Shown: one piece after another, positions 12,186 through 20,598 of the stretch | Numbering within the stretch: position 1 is the first letter of the stretch | How the letters are laid out: each line of letters begins with the position of its first letter | Source of the DNA: Candidatus Aenigmatarchaeota archaeon | GTDB taxonomy: Archaea; Aenigmatarchaeota; Aenigmatarchaeia; QMZP01 | NCBI GenBank assembly: GCA_016198605.1 | Contig: JACQIG010000094.1 | Span: 1 to 22,365, forward strand | DNA: 22,365 bases | Direction of reading: 5' to 3' | The notes under the pieces: model-generated | Databases searched by the model: none | What the model saw: the letters and a program-made list of their open reading frames with translations, nothing else | What the model was told of the DNA's origin: nothing | Made by a program: the position numbers and the translations under genes

Positions 12186-13079
12186 CTATACGCCCGCGGG
12201 CCTCCTGCTCTTTACCAGGCCTATCAGCATGAACTGGAATACTAAAAGGAAGGCCAGTATGCCTATCAGGACGAACGTTATGTCCAGCCCTATGCCTATG
12301 AAAGTGGATATTATGAGCAGGAAAGTGATGCCAAGCGTGGGGAATATCACCGCGAATATCATGTACATCAGCGAGAGTGGGTTGAGCTGCGCGCCGTACT
12401 TCTTTATCGCTATGCTCTGCTCGGCCCTTATGTTGTCCACTATCTGCTTCATCGTCCTGCCTATGTCTGCCCCGGATTTCAGCGCGTTGACCATCTGCCA
12501 CATGACCCGCCTGAAGTAGAGGGAAGGGTTGTTCCTTGCCAGCATCTCCAGTGCCCCTATCTCTGACTTGCCCGTGTTTATCTCGTTGACGGCCTTCTGT
12601 ATCTCCACGGAGAGCAGGCCGTAGTTGCCCTTTGCTATGGAAACAAGTGCATTGTAGAGCGGGACGCCTGACCTCACCTCTATCAGCAGGTGCCTGAGCG
12701 CAAACGGCATGTTCTTCTCTATGTTCTTGACCTTCTTGGTGACAAAGAGTTTCGGGTAGAAGATTATGTAGATGAAGGACACTGCGCCGATGGCGAGGGA
12801 TATCAGCAGCGTCAGCGGGAATGTCGTGGCCGGAGGGAGCCTGGAGGCGGAGGTTATGATTAGCATTGTGGCGAATATCACAAGCATGTAAAATGTACCT
12901 GTGAACAAAGCCAGGGAAGCCCACTCCCTGGGTTCAAAGTCAAACTCCGCCTGCTCCAGCTCGAAGTCAAGCGCGGGGAAAAAGTGCGACGCAGTCTCGC
13001 CGAACCTCAGGAAGTGCCTGGTTATCTTCCTTGCCTTGTCAAGGGGGAAGGGGACTATCCCCAGGCGGTTCTTCTTCAT
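12186..13079 (-). CDS. GspF/TadC-family platform membrane protein, 297 aa
   Basis: This is the third platform protein of the window and first of the tandem pair. A 50-residue cytoplasmic N-terminus (MKKNRLGIVPFPLDKARKIT...) precedes membrane segments at about 54-76 and 86-108. T2SF helices follow (about 120-225; FALRHLLIEVRSGVPLYNAL, WQMVNALKSGADIGRTMKQI), then segments at about 235-262 and 266-288. The TATA box at 13101-13110 lies 27 nt upstream of the ATG, so the mRNA should be leaderless. No assembly ATPase (FlaI/TadA type) or prepilin peptidase gene is in the window, so those partners must be encoded elsewhere. Confidence 0.9.
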   Translation of the reverse strand: MKKNRLGIVPFPLDKARKITRHFLRFGETASHFFPALDFELEQAEFDFEPREWASLALFTGTFYMLVIFATMLIITSASRLPPATTFPLTLLISLAIGAVSFIYIIFYPKLFVTKKVKNIEKNMPFALRHLLIEVRSGVPLYNALVSIAKGNYGLLSVEIQKAVNEINTGKSEIGALEMLARNNPSLYFRRVMWQMVNALKSGADIGRTMKQIVDNIRAEQSIAIKKYGAQLNPLSLMYMIFAVIFPTLGITFLLIISTFIGIGLDITFVLIGILAFLLVFQFMLIGLVKSRRPAGV

Positions 13080-13100
13080 GCATAAGAATTATGCTCGGGA

Positions 13101-13125
13101 CGTAATAAAGAATGCCCGTGTGGGC
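13101..13125 (-). terminator. pepA terminator hairpin overlapping the platform-gene promoter region
   Basis: GCCC-ACAC-GGGC on the minus strand (13114-13125) lies 13 nt after the pepA stop and is followed by ATTCTTTATTACG. The T-rich tract doubles as the TATA box (CTTTATTACG, 13101-13110) of the following platform gene. Confidence 0.5.
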
Positions 13126-13138
13126 TTTACGGGAGGGT

Positions 13139-14638
13139 TTACCCCTTCCCCATGTTTTCCAGGAACCTAACCACGAGCCTGACGCCGTAGCCCGTCGCGC
13201 CCTTGGGCGAGTAAGGCCACTCCTCATTTATCCACGCAGGGCCGGCAATGTCTATGTGTGCCCATGGTGTGGCTTCCACGAAAGCGGAAAGGAACGCGGC
13301 CGCGGTTATCGCGCCCGCCTCGCCCTTTGGGTAGCTGCTGATGTTCTTGACGTCAGCCACCTCGCTCTTTATCGCGTCCTTGAACTCTTCATAGAATGGC
13401 AGCTCCCAGACCCTTTCAAAGGTCTCGTCCCCGGCCTTCTTGAGGCCCTCAAGGAGCCTCCTGCCGGTCCCCATGATGCCGGCTGCCGAATACCCCAGCG
13501 CAACCACGCAGGCCCCGGTGAGCGTTGCGAGGTCTATTATCGCGTCCGGCTTGCAGGCCTTCTCCGCATAGCTAAGCGCATCTGAAAGTATCACCCTGCC
13601 TTCAGCGTCCGTGTTGCCGATCTCTATCGTCTTCCCGCTGTAAGTGGTCACCACATCGCCTGGCTTGTATGCCATGTTGCCGGGCATGTTTTCTGTTACG
13701 GGCATCACGCCTATCACGTGGACCGGCAGCTTAAGCTCTGACGCGGCCTTCAATATCCCCATGACAGTGCAGGCGCCTGCCTTGTCGCACTTCATGCCGT
13801 CCATGTAAGCCGCGGGCTTTAGGTCAAGGCCTCCTGAATCAAACGTTATGCCCTTGCCCACCACGGCAACCTTCCCCTTCCCGCCAGCGTATTCCATTAC
13901 GATGAACCTTGGCTCTATCATGCTCCCCCTGTTCACGGCCAGCAGCCCGCCGAAGCCCAGTTTCTCCAGCTCCGCCTTGTTGAACACCCTTATCTTCAGC
14001 CTGTTCTTTGCGGCAAGCTGCCTCGCCTCCTTCTCCATCTGCAGGGAGGTCATTATTGAGGCCGGCTCGTTGACCAGCGTCCTCACGTAATTTGTTGCCT
14101 CAGAAAGTATCCTTCCCCTCTCAAGGCCCTTCCTCACGTCCTCAAGGCTCCCCGAGGAGTCCACTATAACCAGGGACTTCAGCTTCCTTATCTTTTCCTT
14201 CTCCACCGTCCTGTATTTGGTGAACTGGTACAGGGCCAGGGCAGCGCCCTCTGTCAGGGCCTGGGCCTTGTCCCGCGGACCCGCGTCCTTTATGAAATTC
14301 TCATGCAGGTTTGAGGCCACATAACTGAGGCCTAGGTTCCTGGCATATTTGGCTGTGATGCCTGCCGCCTTCCTCAGCTTCTCCAGGTCGTATTCGGCCT
14401 TCTTCCCAAGGCCCGCGAGAAGTACGTTTTTCGCGGGCGTCCTGCCAAGGGTTGTCACAAGCTTGGCTGACTTGAACTCGCCCTTGAACTCTCCTGTCCT
14501 GGAAAGCGAGCTTAGTGCCCCGCCAAGCTTCTGGTCAAGGCCCTTGTACCTGGGGTCAAGGCCCTCCTCAAAGACGCCTATTATTATGCAGTCGCACTTG
14601 AACGACTCTATGCTCCCGGATACGGCCCTCATCTCCAT
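13139..14638 (-). CDS. pepA: Leucyl aminopeptidase, family M17
   Basis: This is a cytosolic di-metal aminopeptidase that clears N-terminal residues from peptides in protein turnover. The N-terminal domain covers about residues 1-165. The catalytic domain has all expected residues: Lys262 and Asp267 (GKGITFDSGG), Lys274, Asp285 (MKCDKAG), and Asp344, Glu346 and Arg348 in NTDAEGR (342-348). These sit 8 residues earlier than in E. coli PepA, the same offset throughout. At 499 aa it is full length, forming hexamers in the family. It is monocistronic, with a TATA box at about 14671-14682 and a hairpin after the stop. An alternative start two codons inside (MRAVSG) is possible. Confidence 0.97.
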   Translation of the reverse strand: MEMRAVSGSIESFKCDCIIIGVFEEGLDPRYKGLDQKLGGALSSLSRTGEFKGEFKSAKLVTTLGRTPAKNVLLAGLGKKAEYDLEKLRKAAGITAKYARNLGLSYVASNLHENFIKDAGPRDKAQALTEGAALALYQFTKYRTVEKEKIRKLKSLVIVDSSGSLEDVRKGLERGRILSEATNYVRTLVNEPASIMTSLQMEKEARQLAAKNRLKIRVFNKAELEKLGFGGLLAVNRGSMIEPRFIVMEYAGGKGKVAVVGKGITFDSGGLDLKPAAYMDGMKCDKAGACTVMGILKAASELKLPVHVIGVMPVTENMPGNMAYKPGDVVTTYSGKTIEIGNTDAEGRVILSDALSYAEKACKPDAIIDLATLTGACVVALGYSAAGIMGTGRRLLEGLKKAGDETFERVWELPFYEEFKDAIKSEVADVKNISSYPKGEAGAITAAAFLSAFVEATPWAHIDIAGPAWINEEWPYSPKGATGYGVRLVVRFLENMGKG

Positions 14639-14670
14639 AAAACCAGCCTTTAAGTAATATGGTCTGGTAT

Positions 14671-14705
14671 TATAAAAAGCGCCTTACTGCCTCAGCCGAA
14701 GGCTG
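14671..14705 (-). terminator. Terminator of the three-gene cluster and promoter of pepA
   Basis: CAGCC-TTC-GGCTG on the minus strand (14693-14705) overlaps the stop codon of the 161-aa gene. It is followed by GCGCTTTTTATAATA (to about 14669), a T tract that also contains the pepA TATA box. Confidence 0.5.
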
Positions 14706-15177
14706 CATAAACCCCAATGAGGCAATTCTCTGCATTGCCTTTTCTTTTGGCATATCTCCTCAGTTGGCTGAGATTGTGTTGGTTTTTGAAGATGCCTCTC
14801 CCCTGCATATATTCTATTGTCTCGGTGTTGAGGTCGGCTATGTTTATTCTTGACTTTATGCCTTCCTTTGCCAGCTCTTCTTCTATGTGTTCCAGGATGA
14901 GATATTTAACAGCCATTCTTTCCAGCCTGCTGCCGCTTCCGCTTGCAATTCCCCAGAATTTTATGCCACCTTTCACTTCAAAAGCCTTTAATGCAAGGTC
15001 TTTGGTTGGAAAGGATTCGTAAGAAGTCGTGACATTATTAAGAGTTTCATCGTCTGTTGGCATCCTATTCTGCCTGAGCAACCCAGCCACATAGTCCTGG
15101 GTGATTTCTGTGTAAAGTCTCTGCAATACATCTCTAGTAACATTACCCTTCACTTCCATAGAGATTGTTTCCGCCAT
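14692..15177 (-). CDS. Uncharacterised 161-aa protein
   Basis: I do not recognise this protein. It is soluble, with no signal or membrane segment. Its layout is alpha/beta, with MAETISMEVKGNVTRDVLQR at the start, a Gly/Ser turn (FWGIASGSGSRLERMAVKYL) and a helical charged C-terminal half (HIEEELAKEGIKSRINIADL, LRRYAKRKGNAE). It is more AT-rich than most neighbours. AGGGGAT lies just before the ATG at 15177, 9 nt after the stop of the zinc-ribbon gene, so it is the last member of a three-gene operon. Its 3' end carries the terminator hairpin. Function unknown; linkage to a zinc-ribbon protein suggests a nucleic-acid or ribosome-related role, which is speculation. Confidence 0.75.
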   Translation of the reverse strand: MAETISMEVKGNVTRDVLQRLYTEITQDYVAGLLRQNRMPTDDETLNNVTTSYESFPTKDLALKAFEVKGGIKFWGIASGSGSRLERMAVKYLILEHIEEELAKEGIKSRINIADLNTETIEYMQGRGIFKNQHNLSQLRRYAKRKGNAENCLIGVYAAFG

Positions 15178-15186
15178 ATTATCCCC

Positions 15187-15447
15187 TTATCGCCTATCGG
15201 CCTTGGTCTGCTTCTTTGCCTGGTCCTTGAGCCTCGGCAGCCTCATGAGGAGGCCGCACTTTGAGCATTTCATTGAGAAAGGCCTCTTCCATTCCTGCGC
15301 GGCCTGCTGCTTGTTGCTGCACTCTGGGCACGTGTAGCGCACGTCTGCCGTGGCAGAGTCATTCCTCACCGCCACCGCTATGCTGCCAGTGACCTTGCCC
15401 GCGCCATTCTGCAGCTGCCTGTTGGTTATGTACTTGTAGAGTCCCAT
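15187..15447 (-). CDS. Small zinc-ribbon protein, 86 aa
   Basis: The protein starts MGLYKYITNRQLQNGAG and contains the zinc ribbon YTCPECSNKQ (Cys40, Cys43) and MKCSKCGLLM (Cys61, Cys64), with a very basic tail RLPRLKDQAKKQTKADRR that would suit RNA or DNA binding. The first few residues recall eL15, but the rest does not, so it is not that protein. The ATG at 15447 is 1 nt after the upstream stop, with AGGGATGAT as Shine-Dalgarno. Two earlier in-frame ATGs overlap the upstream gene and are less likely. Function unknown. Confidence 0.8.
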   Translation of the reverse strand: MGLYKYITNRQLQNGAGKVTGSIAVAVRNDSATADVRYTCPECSNKQQAAQEWKRPFSMKCSKCGLLMRLPRLKDQAKKQTKADRR

Positions 15448-15448
15448 G

Positions 15449-15604
15449 TCAATCATCCCTGAAGTCAAATTCTATGCCCGTGTAAGGGTCTTCTGCCGCA
15501 TTTCTTCTCATAGTGAGGTAGGCAGGGTTGAATAACTCATTTAGCCTGCCAGTGTTCTCCGCCCTTTCCAGCGATTCCCTGAGCCTTTCAATCCTGTACT
15601 CCAT
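15449..15604 (-). CDS. Small uncharacterised protein, 51 aa
   Basis: The sequence begins MEYRIERLRESLERAENTGR, an amphipathic charged helix, and ends YTGIEFDFRDD with an acidic tail. No known domain is visible. The ATG at 15604 is preceded by GTGAT at suitable spacing; an ATG two codons upstream (15610) is the alternative. It is the first gene of the three-gene cluster, with a strong TATA box at 15644-15655. Its acidic tail could pair with the basic tail of the next protein, but this is only a guess. Confidence 0.65.
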   Translation of the reverse strand: MEYRIERLRESLERAENTGRLNELFNPAYLTMRRNAAEDPYTGIEFDFRDD

Positions 15605-15643
15605 AAGCATCACATTTTTGTTATTATCATATAGTGATAATGA

Positions 15644-15655
15644 GGTATATATAAA
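15644..15655 (-). promoter_or_regulatory. TATA box of the three-gene cluster
   Basis: The minus strand reads TTTATATATACC, close to consensus, predicting a transcript start near 15623 and a leader of about 15-20 nt. A second TATA-like AGTATATAAAC lies upstream at 15666-15676, right after the rnz stop. Confidence 0.6.
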
Positions 15656-15676
15656 GCTTACCGTCAAGTTTATATA

Positions 15677-16591
15677 CTACTGCTTTTTCAGCACCAGCCT
15701 CATGAAGTCCTCCGCGGAGGCCGTGTCCGGGAACGTCTTCCTCGCCAGCTCCTCTATCGGCCTGACATCAAGGTAGCGCCTGGAGAAGTGCGTAAGGATC
15801 AACTTGCTGACATTTGCGCGCTTCGCCGTCACCGCGGCGTCCCTGGCGCCGGAATGCATCTTGCCCTCCTCCGCCTCCATGAAGGTGGCGTCGTGTATCA
15901 GCAGGTCAGCCTCATTTGAGAGCCTGACTATGTTGTCCGTATACCTTGTGTCGCCGGAATAGACGACTTTCACCCCTTTCTTGAGCATGCCCACGTCCTC
16001 AAGCCTTATCTTCTTGCCCTTGAATTCCACCTCGCCGTGCGCCTTCAGCTTGCCCACAAGCGGCCCTGTCTTCAGGCCATAAAGCTTCTCTGCCTTGGCT
16101 ATGTCCACGTTCCACGTGTCATTCTCCTTGAAGCAATAGGCCACCGATGGTATTGAGTGGTTTGCGGGGGTGGACAGCATTTCAAAGTCATCTGACTTGT
16201 AGACGCTGGTAATCTCGTGCCCTTCAAAGGGGACATCCTTCGGTATTATCTCAAACCTCTGTCCCCAGTAGCCCAGGTCAAGAATGTCCCCTACAAAACG
16301 CTCCGCCTCCGGGGCATAAACGTGGAGCGGCTCCTTCCTCTTCTCCAGGTTCATGGTCTGTATCAGCCCTATCAGGCCCGCCCAGTGGTCCGCGTGCCAG
16401 TGAGAGATGAAGACGTTCCTTATCCTCATGAAGTTTATCTTCGCCCTCAGCATCTGGCGCTGCGTGCCTTCCCCGCAGTCCCACAGCATGCTCTCCCCAG
16501 TTTCGCCGGCGTACTGCAGCCATATGGCAGCATGGTTCCTGTTCTTTGTGGGTATGCCTGACACGGTTCCGAGGAATACTATTTCAAGCAT
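15677..16591 (-). CDS. rnz: Ribonuclease Z (tRNA 3' processing endonuclease)
   Basis: RNase Z is a metallo-beta-lactamase-fold enzyme that cuts tRNA 3' trailers, needed where CCA is not encoded, as for the tRNA-Leu in this window. The N-terminus LEIVFLGTVSGIPTKNRNHA and WDCGEGTQRQM are RNase Z signatures. Metal ligands are SHWHADH (63-69), the later PANHS His, the Asp in YSGDTR and the His in LTHFSRRY. At 304 aa it is the short-form (trz) length. Ser11 replaces a usual Gly in the FLGTG motif. A TATA box at 16607-16617 is about 21-25 nt before the ATG, so the mRNA is near leaderless. Confidence 0.97.
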   Translation of the reverse strand: MLEIVFLGTVSGIPTKNRNHAAIWLQYAGETGESMLWDCGEGTQRQMLRAKINFMRIRNVFISHWHADHWAGLIGLIQTMNLEKRKEPLHVYAPEAERFVGDILDLGYWGQRFEIIPKDVPFEGHEITSVYKSDDFEMLSTPANHSIPSVAYCFKENDTWNVDIAKAEKLYGLKTGPLVGKLKAHGEVEFKGKKIRLEDVGMLKKGVKVVYSGDTRYTDNIVRLSNEADLLIHDATFMEAEEGKMHSGARDAAVTAKRANVSKLILTHFSRRYLDVRPIEELARKTFPDTASAEDFMRLVLKKQ

Positions 16592-16606
16592 AATAATCTT
16601 TGGTTT

Positions 16607-16617
16607 GTTTTATAAAA
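16607..16617 (-). promoter_or_regulatory. TATA box of rnz
   Basis: The minus strand reads ATTTTATAAAA, with its centre about 21 nt before the ATG at 16591, in the 38-nt gap after valS. Confidence 0.5.
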
Positions 16618-16629
16618 TACAGAATATGT

Positions 16630-19056
16630 TTATTTCTTCTTGTGTTCCGCATCTCCAAGCGTCATGTGGAACCTGGACCCGTATTTCAGACTCTGTACAT
16701 GATGCGTGGATATTATCTCATGCGCTATAGGCTTGAATTTTCTGCGCACAACAAGCTTCTTCACCGGGGCTTTGAGGGATAGGCCCTTGTCCTTCTTGTG
16801 CTTCCATATCCTGCCGTTGAGCTGCATCAGATCCTCCGTTGTGAAAGGGATTCTCCATGATGAAGCTTTCTTGTCAGGCTTCGGGAAAGGCTGACTCTCT
16901 ATATCGGCTTTCCAGATGTCCCCGTATATCTTGTGGGTTGAGAAGCACCCTATTGGCGATAGCAGCAATAATACCTTCTCTAAAACATGATAGAGTGTTG
17001 AAATGGCCGCCTCCTGCTGGCCTTTGGCGAATTTACCATCGTGGTTGTAAGCGCGCCTCTTGATGAGTTCAAGGTAATGCGAAGCTAAGGTCTCCCAGAT
17101 GAAATGCCTTATCTCCTGCGCCGGCCTGTTGAAGTTGAATTCATCGTAATTGTTTCTTGTCAACTCTATTAGCTTATTCAGTTCTTTCAATATCCATTTA
17201 TCAATTTCCTGCAATTCGCCTTCTGCCTTGGGTTTGGGGAACATGGATATGAAGCGCGCCACGTTCCACAGCTTTGTCAGGAATTTGGAGCCTGCCTCAA
17301 TCCTGTCAAGGGAGCATTTTATGTCGCCCTCGGTTATGTTCCCCTCCAGGGCGCACCATATCCTGAACGGCTCCGCGCCGAACCTGCCCACGATCTCGTG
17401 AGGGTTTATGACGTTGCCCAGGGACTTGCTCATCTTTATGCCCCTCTCGTCAAGCACGTGGTAGTGTATCCAGATGTTGTCAAATATGGGATTTCCTGTA
17501 AGCTGGTGGGCCCGCAGGAGGCTGTAATAGAGCCACGTCCTGACTATCTCCTTCCCCTGCGGCCTCAGGGAGCACGGCACTGAGTTATGGAAGAACTTCG
17601 GGTTTTCAAGGTACCGCAGGATGTACAGTGGGGATATTGATGAGTCAAACCACGTGTCAAACACGCGCTCCTCTGGGGTGAATTCAATGTTTTCGCACCT
17701 AGGGCATTTCTTCACTGGAGGCCTCTCCTTCCAGGGCCTGTAATATTTCCCCTTCGGCGGGACTATTGGCTGCAGGCAGTTCTTGCAATACCACAGCGGG
17801 ATCTCCGTGGCGTAATACCTCTTCCTTGAGATGGCCCAGTCCATTGAAAGCGCATTAATCCAGTCAAGCAGTATCTGCCTGGACTTTGGGGCGAAGAACT
17901 TCGTCTTCTTTGCGATGTCAAGCATCTCCTCCTTGAAATCAAGCTGCTTCACGTAGTATTCAGGCAGTGAGATGAACTCAACCGGCGTCTTGCTCCTTTC
18001 GCATATTGGTATCTTGTGGCTTATCTTCTGCACCTTATCCAGCAGGTCATGCCTCTCCAGTTCCTCCACGACCCTCTTCCTCGCCTCCTTCACCGGCAGC
18101 CCTGCAAGGAAGCCGGCGTTCTCGTTCATTGTCCCGTCCTCCTTTATCGCTATCACGGGCTTGAGGCCAGCCTCCCTGAAGAACCTGATGTCGGTGTAGT
18201 CGCCAAAAGAGCACATCATCACCAGGCCCGAGCCTGATTCCATTTTTGCATAAGGGTGCGGCTTTAGGGGTACCTCTTTATGGAAAAGAGGTATCACGGC
18301 TGTCCTTCCATTGAGATGGGCGTATTTGGCGTCATTGGGATTGTATATAATCATGGCGCATGTCATGAGCAATTCCGGCCTTGTGGTTGCAATTATAACC
18401 GTCTCAGCGGTCTCCTTCACCCTGAACTTTATGTGGTAGAAATCCGTGGGCGCTTCCCTGTAGTCTATCTCCGAGTCCGCGATGGTTGTCCTGCAGTGCG
18501 GGCAGTAGTTGTTCACCTTCTCGTCAGGGTATATGAGGCCCTTGTTCCAGAGGCCAATGAACGTTGACTGCGTCAGGGCGCGGTAGGATGGGGAGTCGGT
18601 GTAGTACATGCCGCCTGCCTTGTCATCCCTGATCCACGAATTGTAGGAGTGGCCGAGCTTGTAGAACACGTCTATGGATTCCGAGCTGGACTCCTCAAGC
18701 ATCTTCTCGCACAGCTTCAGGAACTCCTCCCTCGGGGTTGCGCTCATTGAGACATTGAACTTCTTCTCCGCCGCCACCTCTATGGGCAGGCCGTTCCTGT
18801 CAAGCCCGAGGGGGAACAGCACTTCAAACCCCCGCATCCTCTTGTACCTGGCTATCATGTCCATTATCGTGTATGTGACCGCATGGCCTATGTGCACCGG
18901 GGCGTTCACATAAGGCGGCGGGGTGTCTATTGAGAACACCGGCTTCCTGCCCTCCCTGAAGGCGAACATTCCGCTGTCCTTCCAGTGCGCCCTTATGGGC
19001 TCCTCAAATTCCTTTTCCCAGCGGGTGCCGGACAACAGGGGCTCTTTTTGTTCCAT
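16630..19056 (-). CDS. valS: Valyl-tRNA synthetase
   Basis: This is a class I synthetase charging tRNA-Val. The 808-aa product has HIGH at 55-58 (NAPVHIGHAVTYT), the CP1 editing domain (about 205-300: TTRPELLMTC, then GSGLVMMCSFGDYTD, the archaeal ValRS pattern), two CxxC pairs (YCKNC 424-427 and KCPRC 451-454, likely zinc), and KMSKS at 541-545. A helical anticodon-binding domain follows (about 600-790). The pattern favours Val over Ile or Leu. The ATG at 19056 is chosen because the 22 upstream in-frame residues do not resemble the family and overlap the proS end. It is 37 nt after proS, so the two may be co-transcribed. Confidence 0.95.
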   Translation of the reverse strand: MEQKEPLLSGTRWEKEFEEPIRAHWKDSGMFAFREGRKPVFSIDTPPPYVNAPVHIGHAVTYTIMDMIARYKRMRGFEVLFPLGLDRNGLPIEVAAEKKFNVSMSATPREEFLKLCEKMLEESSSESIDVFYKLGHSYNSWIRDDKAGGMYYTDSPSYRALTQSTFIGLWNKGLIYPDEKVNNYCPHCRTTIADSEIDYREAPTDFYHIKFRVKETAETVIIATTRPELLMTCAMIIYNPNDAKYAHLNGRTAVIPLFHKEVPLKPHPYAKMESGSGLVMMCSFGDYTDIRFFREAGLKPVIAIKEDGTMNENAGFLAGLPVKEARKRVVEELERHDLLDKVQKISHKIPICERSKTPVEFISLPEYYVKQLDFKEEMLDIAKKTKFFAPKSRQILLDWINALSMDWAISRKRYYATEIPLWYCKNCLQPIVPPKGKYYRPWKERPPVKKCPRCENIEFTPEERVFDTWFDSSISPLYILRYLENPKFFHNSVPCSLRPQGKEIVRTWLYYSLLRAHQLTGNPIFDNIWIHYHVLDERGIKMSKSLGNVINPHEIVGRFGAEPFRIWCALEGNITEGDIKCSLDRIEAGSKFLTKLWNVARFISMFPKPKAEGELQEIDKWILKELNKLIELTRNNYDEFNFNRPAQEIRHFIWETLASHYLELIKRRAYNHDGKFAKGQQEAAISTLYHVLEKVLLLLSPIGCFSTHKIYGDIWKADIESQPFPKPDKKASSWRIPFTTEDLMQLNGRIWKHKKDKGLSLKAPVKKLVVRRKFKPIAHEIISTHHVQSLKYGSRFHMTLGDAEHKKK

Positions 19057-19093
19057 GGATATACTTGTGGATAACACTAGAAATAATAATCGC

Positions 19094-20554
19094 CTAATAT
19101 TGCCTTGCGAGATACACGACAACGCCTGCCTTCTTGCCGCACACTATGCAGTTGCCTGCAGGCTTTTCCTCCGCGTCAGCGCGCCTGCCGCGGACGTGCA
19201 GGTGGTATTTCTCCTTTATATTCTCTGCGCATGCCAGCCCTGCCCTGTCAATGGAACAGAAATCAACTTTGACAAATCCCCCTTCCTTCACATCCAGCTC
19301 ATGCACGTGCCTGGCCTCCCTGATGCTTGACCTGAACCACTTGTCTGCCTTCTCTATGAGGTGCTTTGTCATTGCATCCCCTTCATTTTTTACGGACTCA
19401 ATAATGTCCTTGTCTTTAATTCTTTTCTTCTCATTGGTATCCCTCCTTGCCAGGGTAACTTCCCCGTTCCCGACTTCCCTCATCCCTATCTCCAGCCTTA
19501 TCGGCACGCCCTTCAGCTCCCACTCATTGAATTTCCACCCAGGGGTGCTGTCAGAGAGGTCTGCCTGCGCCCTTATTCCAGAATCCCTTAACTCCTTCAC
19601 TATCCTCAACGCCTTCCCGACAACTTCCTCCTCGTTCTCCTTCTTGAATATGGGCACTATCACGGCCTGCACGGGCGCAATCTTGTAGGGGAATACCAGT
19701 CCCTTGTCATCCCCGTGCACGGCTACTATTGATGCGACCATCCTCCAGATGGCCGGGCCGTAGCAGGTCTGCCAGGGTATCTTCTCTTCTTCATCCTTGT
19801 CCCTGAAGCGGATGCCGAAGGGCTTGGCGAAATTCTGGCCAAGCAGGTGCGTGGAAGGCTGCTGCACCGCGCGGCCGTCGGGCATCAGCGTGTCGGCGGC
19901 ATAAGTGCGAACAGCACCGGCGAACTTGTCCCATTCGGGCCTCTCAAAAGCCATGTAAGGTATGCCGAACTCCTTGTGCATCACATTCTCGGTTGTCTGC
20001 ATGTCCTCCCTTGCCTGCGCCTCGGCTTCCTCCCTTGTCGCGAAGACGTCGTGCGCCTCAATCCAGTAGAACTCCCTGCCGCGGATGAAAGGCCTTGTGG
20101 ACTTTGTCTCATGCCTCCACACCTGGCAGGACTGGTAAAGCTTCAGGGGAAGGTCCCTCCAGGAGCGTATCCACAGGGAATACATTTTGTACATGGCCGT
20201 TTCTGATGTGGGCCTCAAGGCAAGCTTCTCCGCCAGCTCCTCGTCACCGGCGTGCGTGACCCAGAAGACCTCCGGGGTGAAGCCTTTCACATGCTCCGAT
20301 TCAATTTCAAAATTCTCCCTGGGTATGACAGCCGGGAACCACACGGGACGGTGGCCGCGCCTCTCCAGCTCGGCCTCGTAAAGCCTGTACATTCCCTTCA
20401 TTGCTATTACCGACCACGGCCTGTGCACAAGGAAGCCTTTCACGTTGTAGCGGAGGTCGGCAAGCTCCGCCCTCTCCACCACCTCGGTGAACCATTCTGA
20501 GAAGCTCTCCTTCCTGTGCTTAAGGCCGCGCGGGGCGTCTTCTTTTTTATCCAT
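19094..20554 (-). CDS. proS: Prolyl-tRNA synthetase, archaeal/eukaryotic type
   Basis: This is a class II synthetase charging tRNA-Pro. The catalytic core has LRPTSETAMYKMYSLWIRSW, motif 2 QVWRHETKSTRPFIRGREFYW and the motif 3 region HGDDKGLVFPYKIAPVQ. The anticodon-binding domain is at about 285-385. The C-terminal zinc-binding domain has four Cys (DFCSIDRAGLACAE, NCIVCGK) and the terminal Tyr (YLARQY) characteristic of the archaeal form without an editing insertion. At 486 aa it is normal length. The TATA-like GATTTATTACG at 20575-20585 places transcription at the ATG (leaderless). It is divergent from bud32. Confidence 0.97.
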   Translation of the reverse strand: MDKKEDAPRGLKHRKESFSEWFTEVVERAELADLRYNVKGFLVHRPWSVIAMKGMYRLYEAELERRGHRPVWFPAVIPRENFEIESEHVKGFTPEVFWVTHAGDEELAEKLALRPTSETAMYKMYSLWIRSWRDLPLKLYQSCQVWRHETKSTRPFIRGREFYWIEAHDVFATREEAEAQAREDMQTTENVMHKEFGIPYMAFERPEWDKFAGAVRTYAADTLMPDGRAVQQPSTHLLGQNFAKPFGIRFRDKDEEEKIPWQTCYGPAIWRMVASIVAVHGDDKGLVFPYKIAPVQAVIVPIFKKENEEEVVGKALRIVKELRDSGIRAQADLSDSTPGWKFNEWELKGVPIRLEIGMREVGNGEVTLARRDTNEKKRIKDKDIIESVKNEGDAMTKHLIEKADKWFRSSIREARHVHELDVKEGGFVKVDFCSIDRAGLACAENIKEKYHLHVRGRRADAEEKPAGNCIVCGKKAGVVVYLARQY

Positions 20555-20574
20555 AATAGAAATAGATAGGGAAG

Positions 20575-20585
20575 CGTAATAAATC
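20575..20585 (-). promoter_or_regulatory. TATA box of proS
   Basis: The minus strand reads GATTTATTACG, about 26 nt upstream of the ATG at 20554. It lies in the 44-nt divergent gap with bud32, whose own start is preceded by the AGGTGG Shine-Dalgarno. Confidence 0.5.
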
Positions 20586-20598
20586 AGTCAGGTGGGGC

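Noticed and set aside
11845..12924. 359-codon minus-strand ORF over the tandem platform genes
   Set aside because: It is out of frame with both T2SF genes, His/Arg-rich in the way frame-shifted GC-rich sequence is, and lacks any domain.
15187..15447. Ribosomal protein eL15
   Set aside because: Only the first six residues (MGLYKY) resemble eL15; the protein is far too short and has a zinc ribbon instead.
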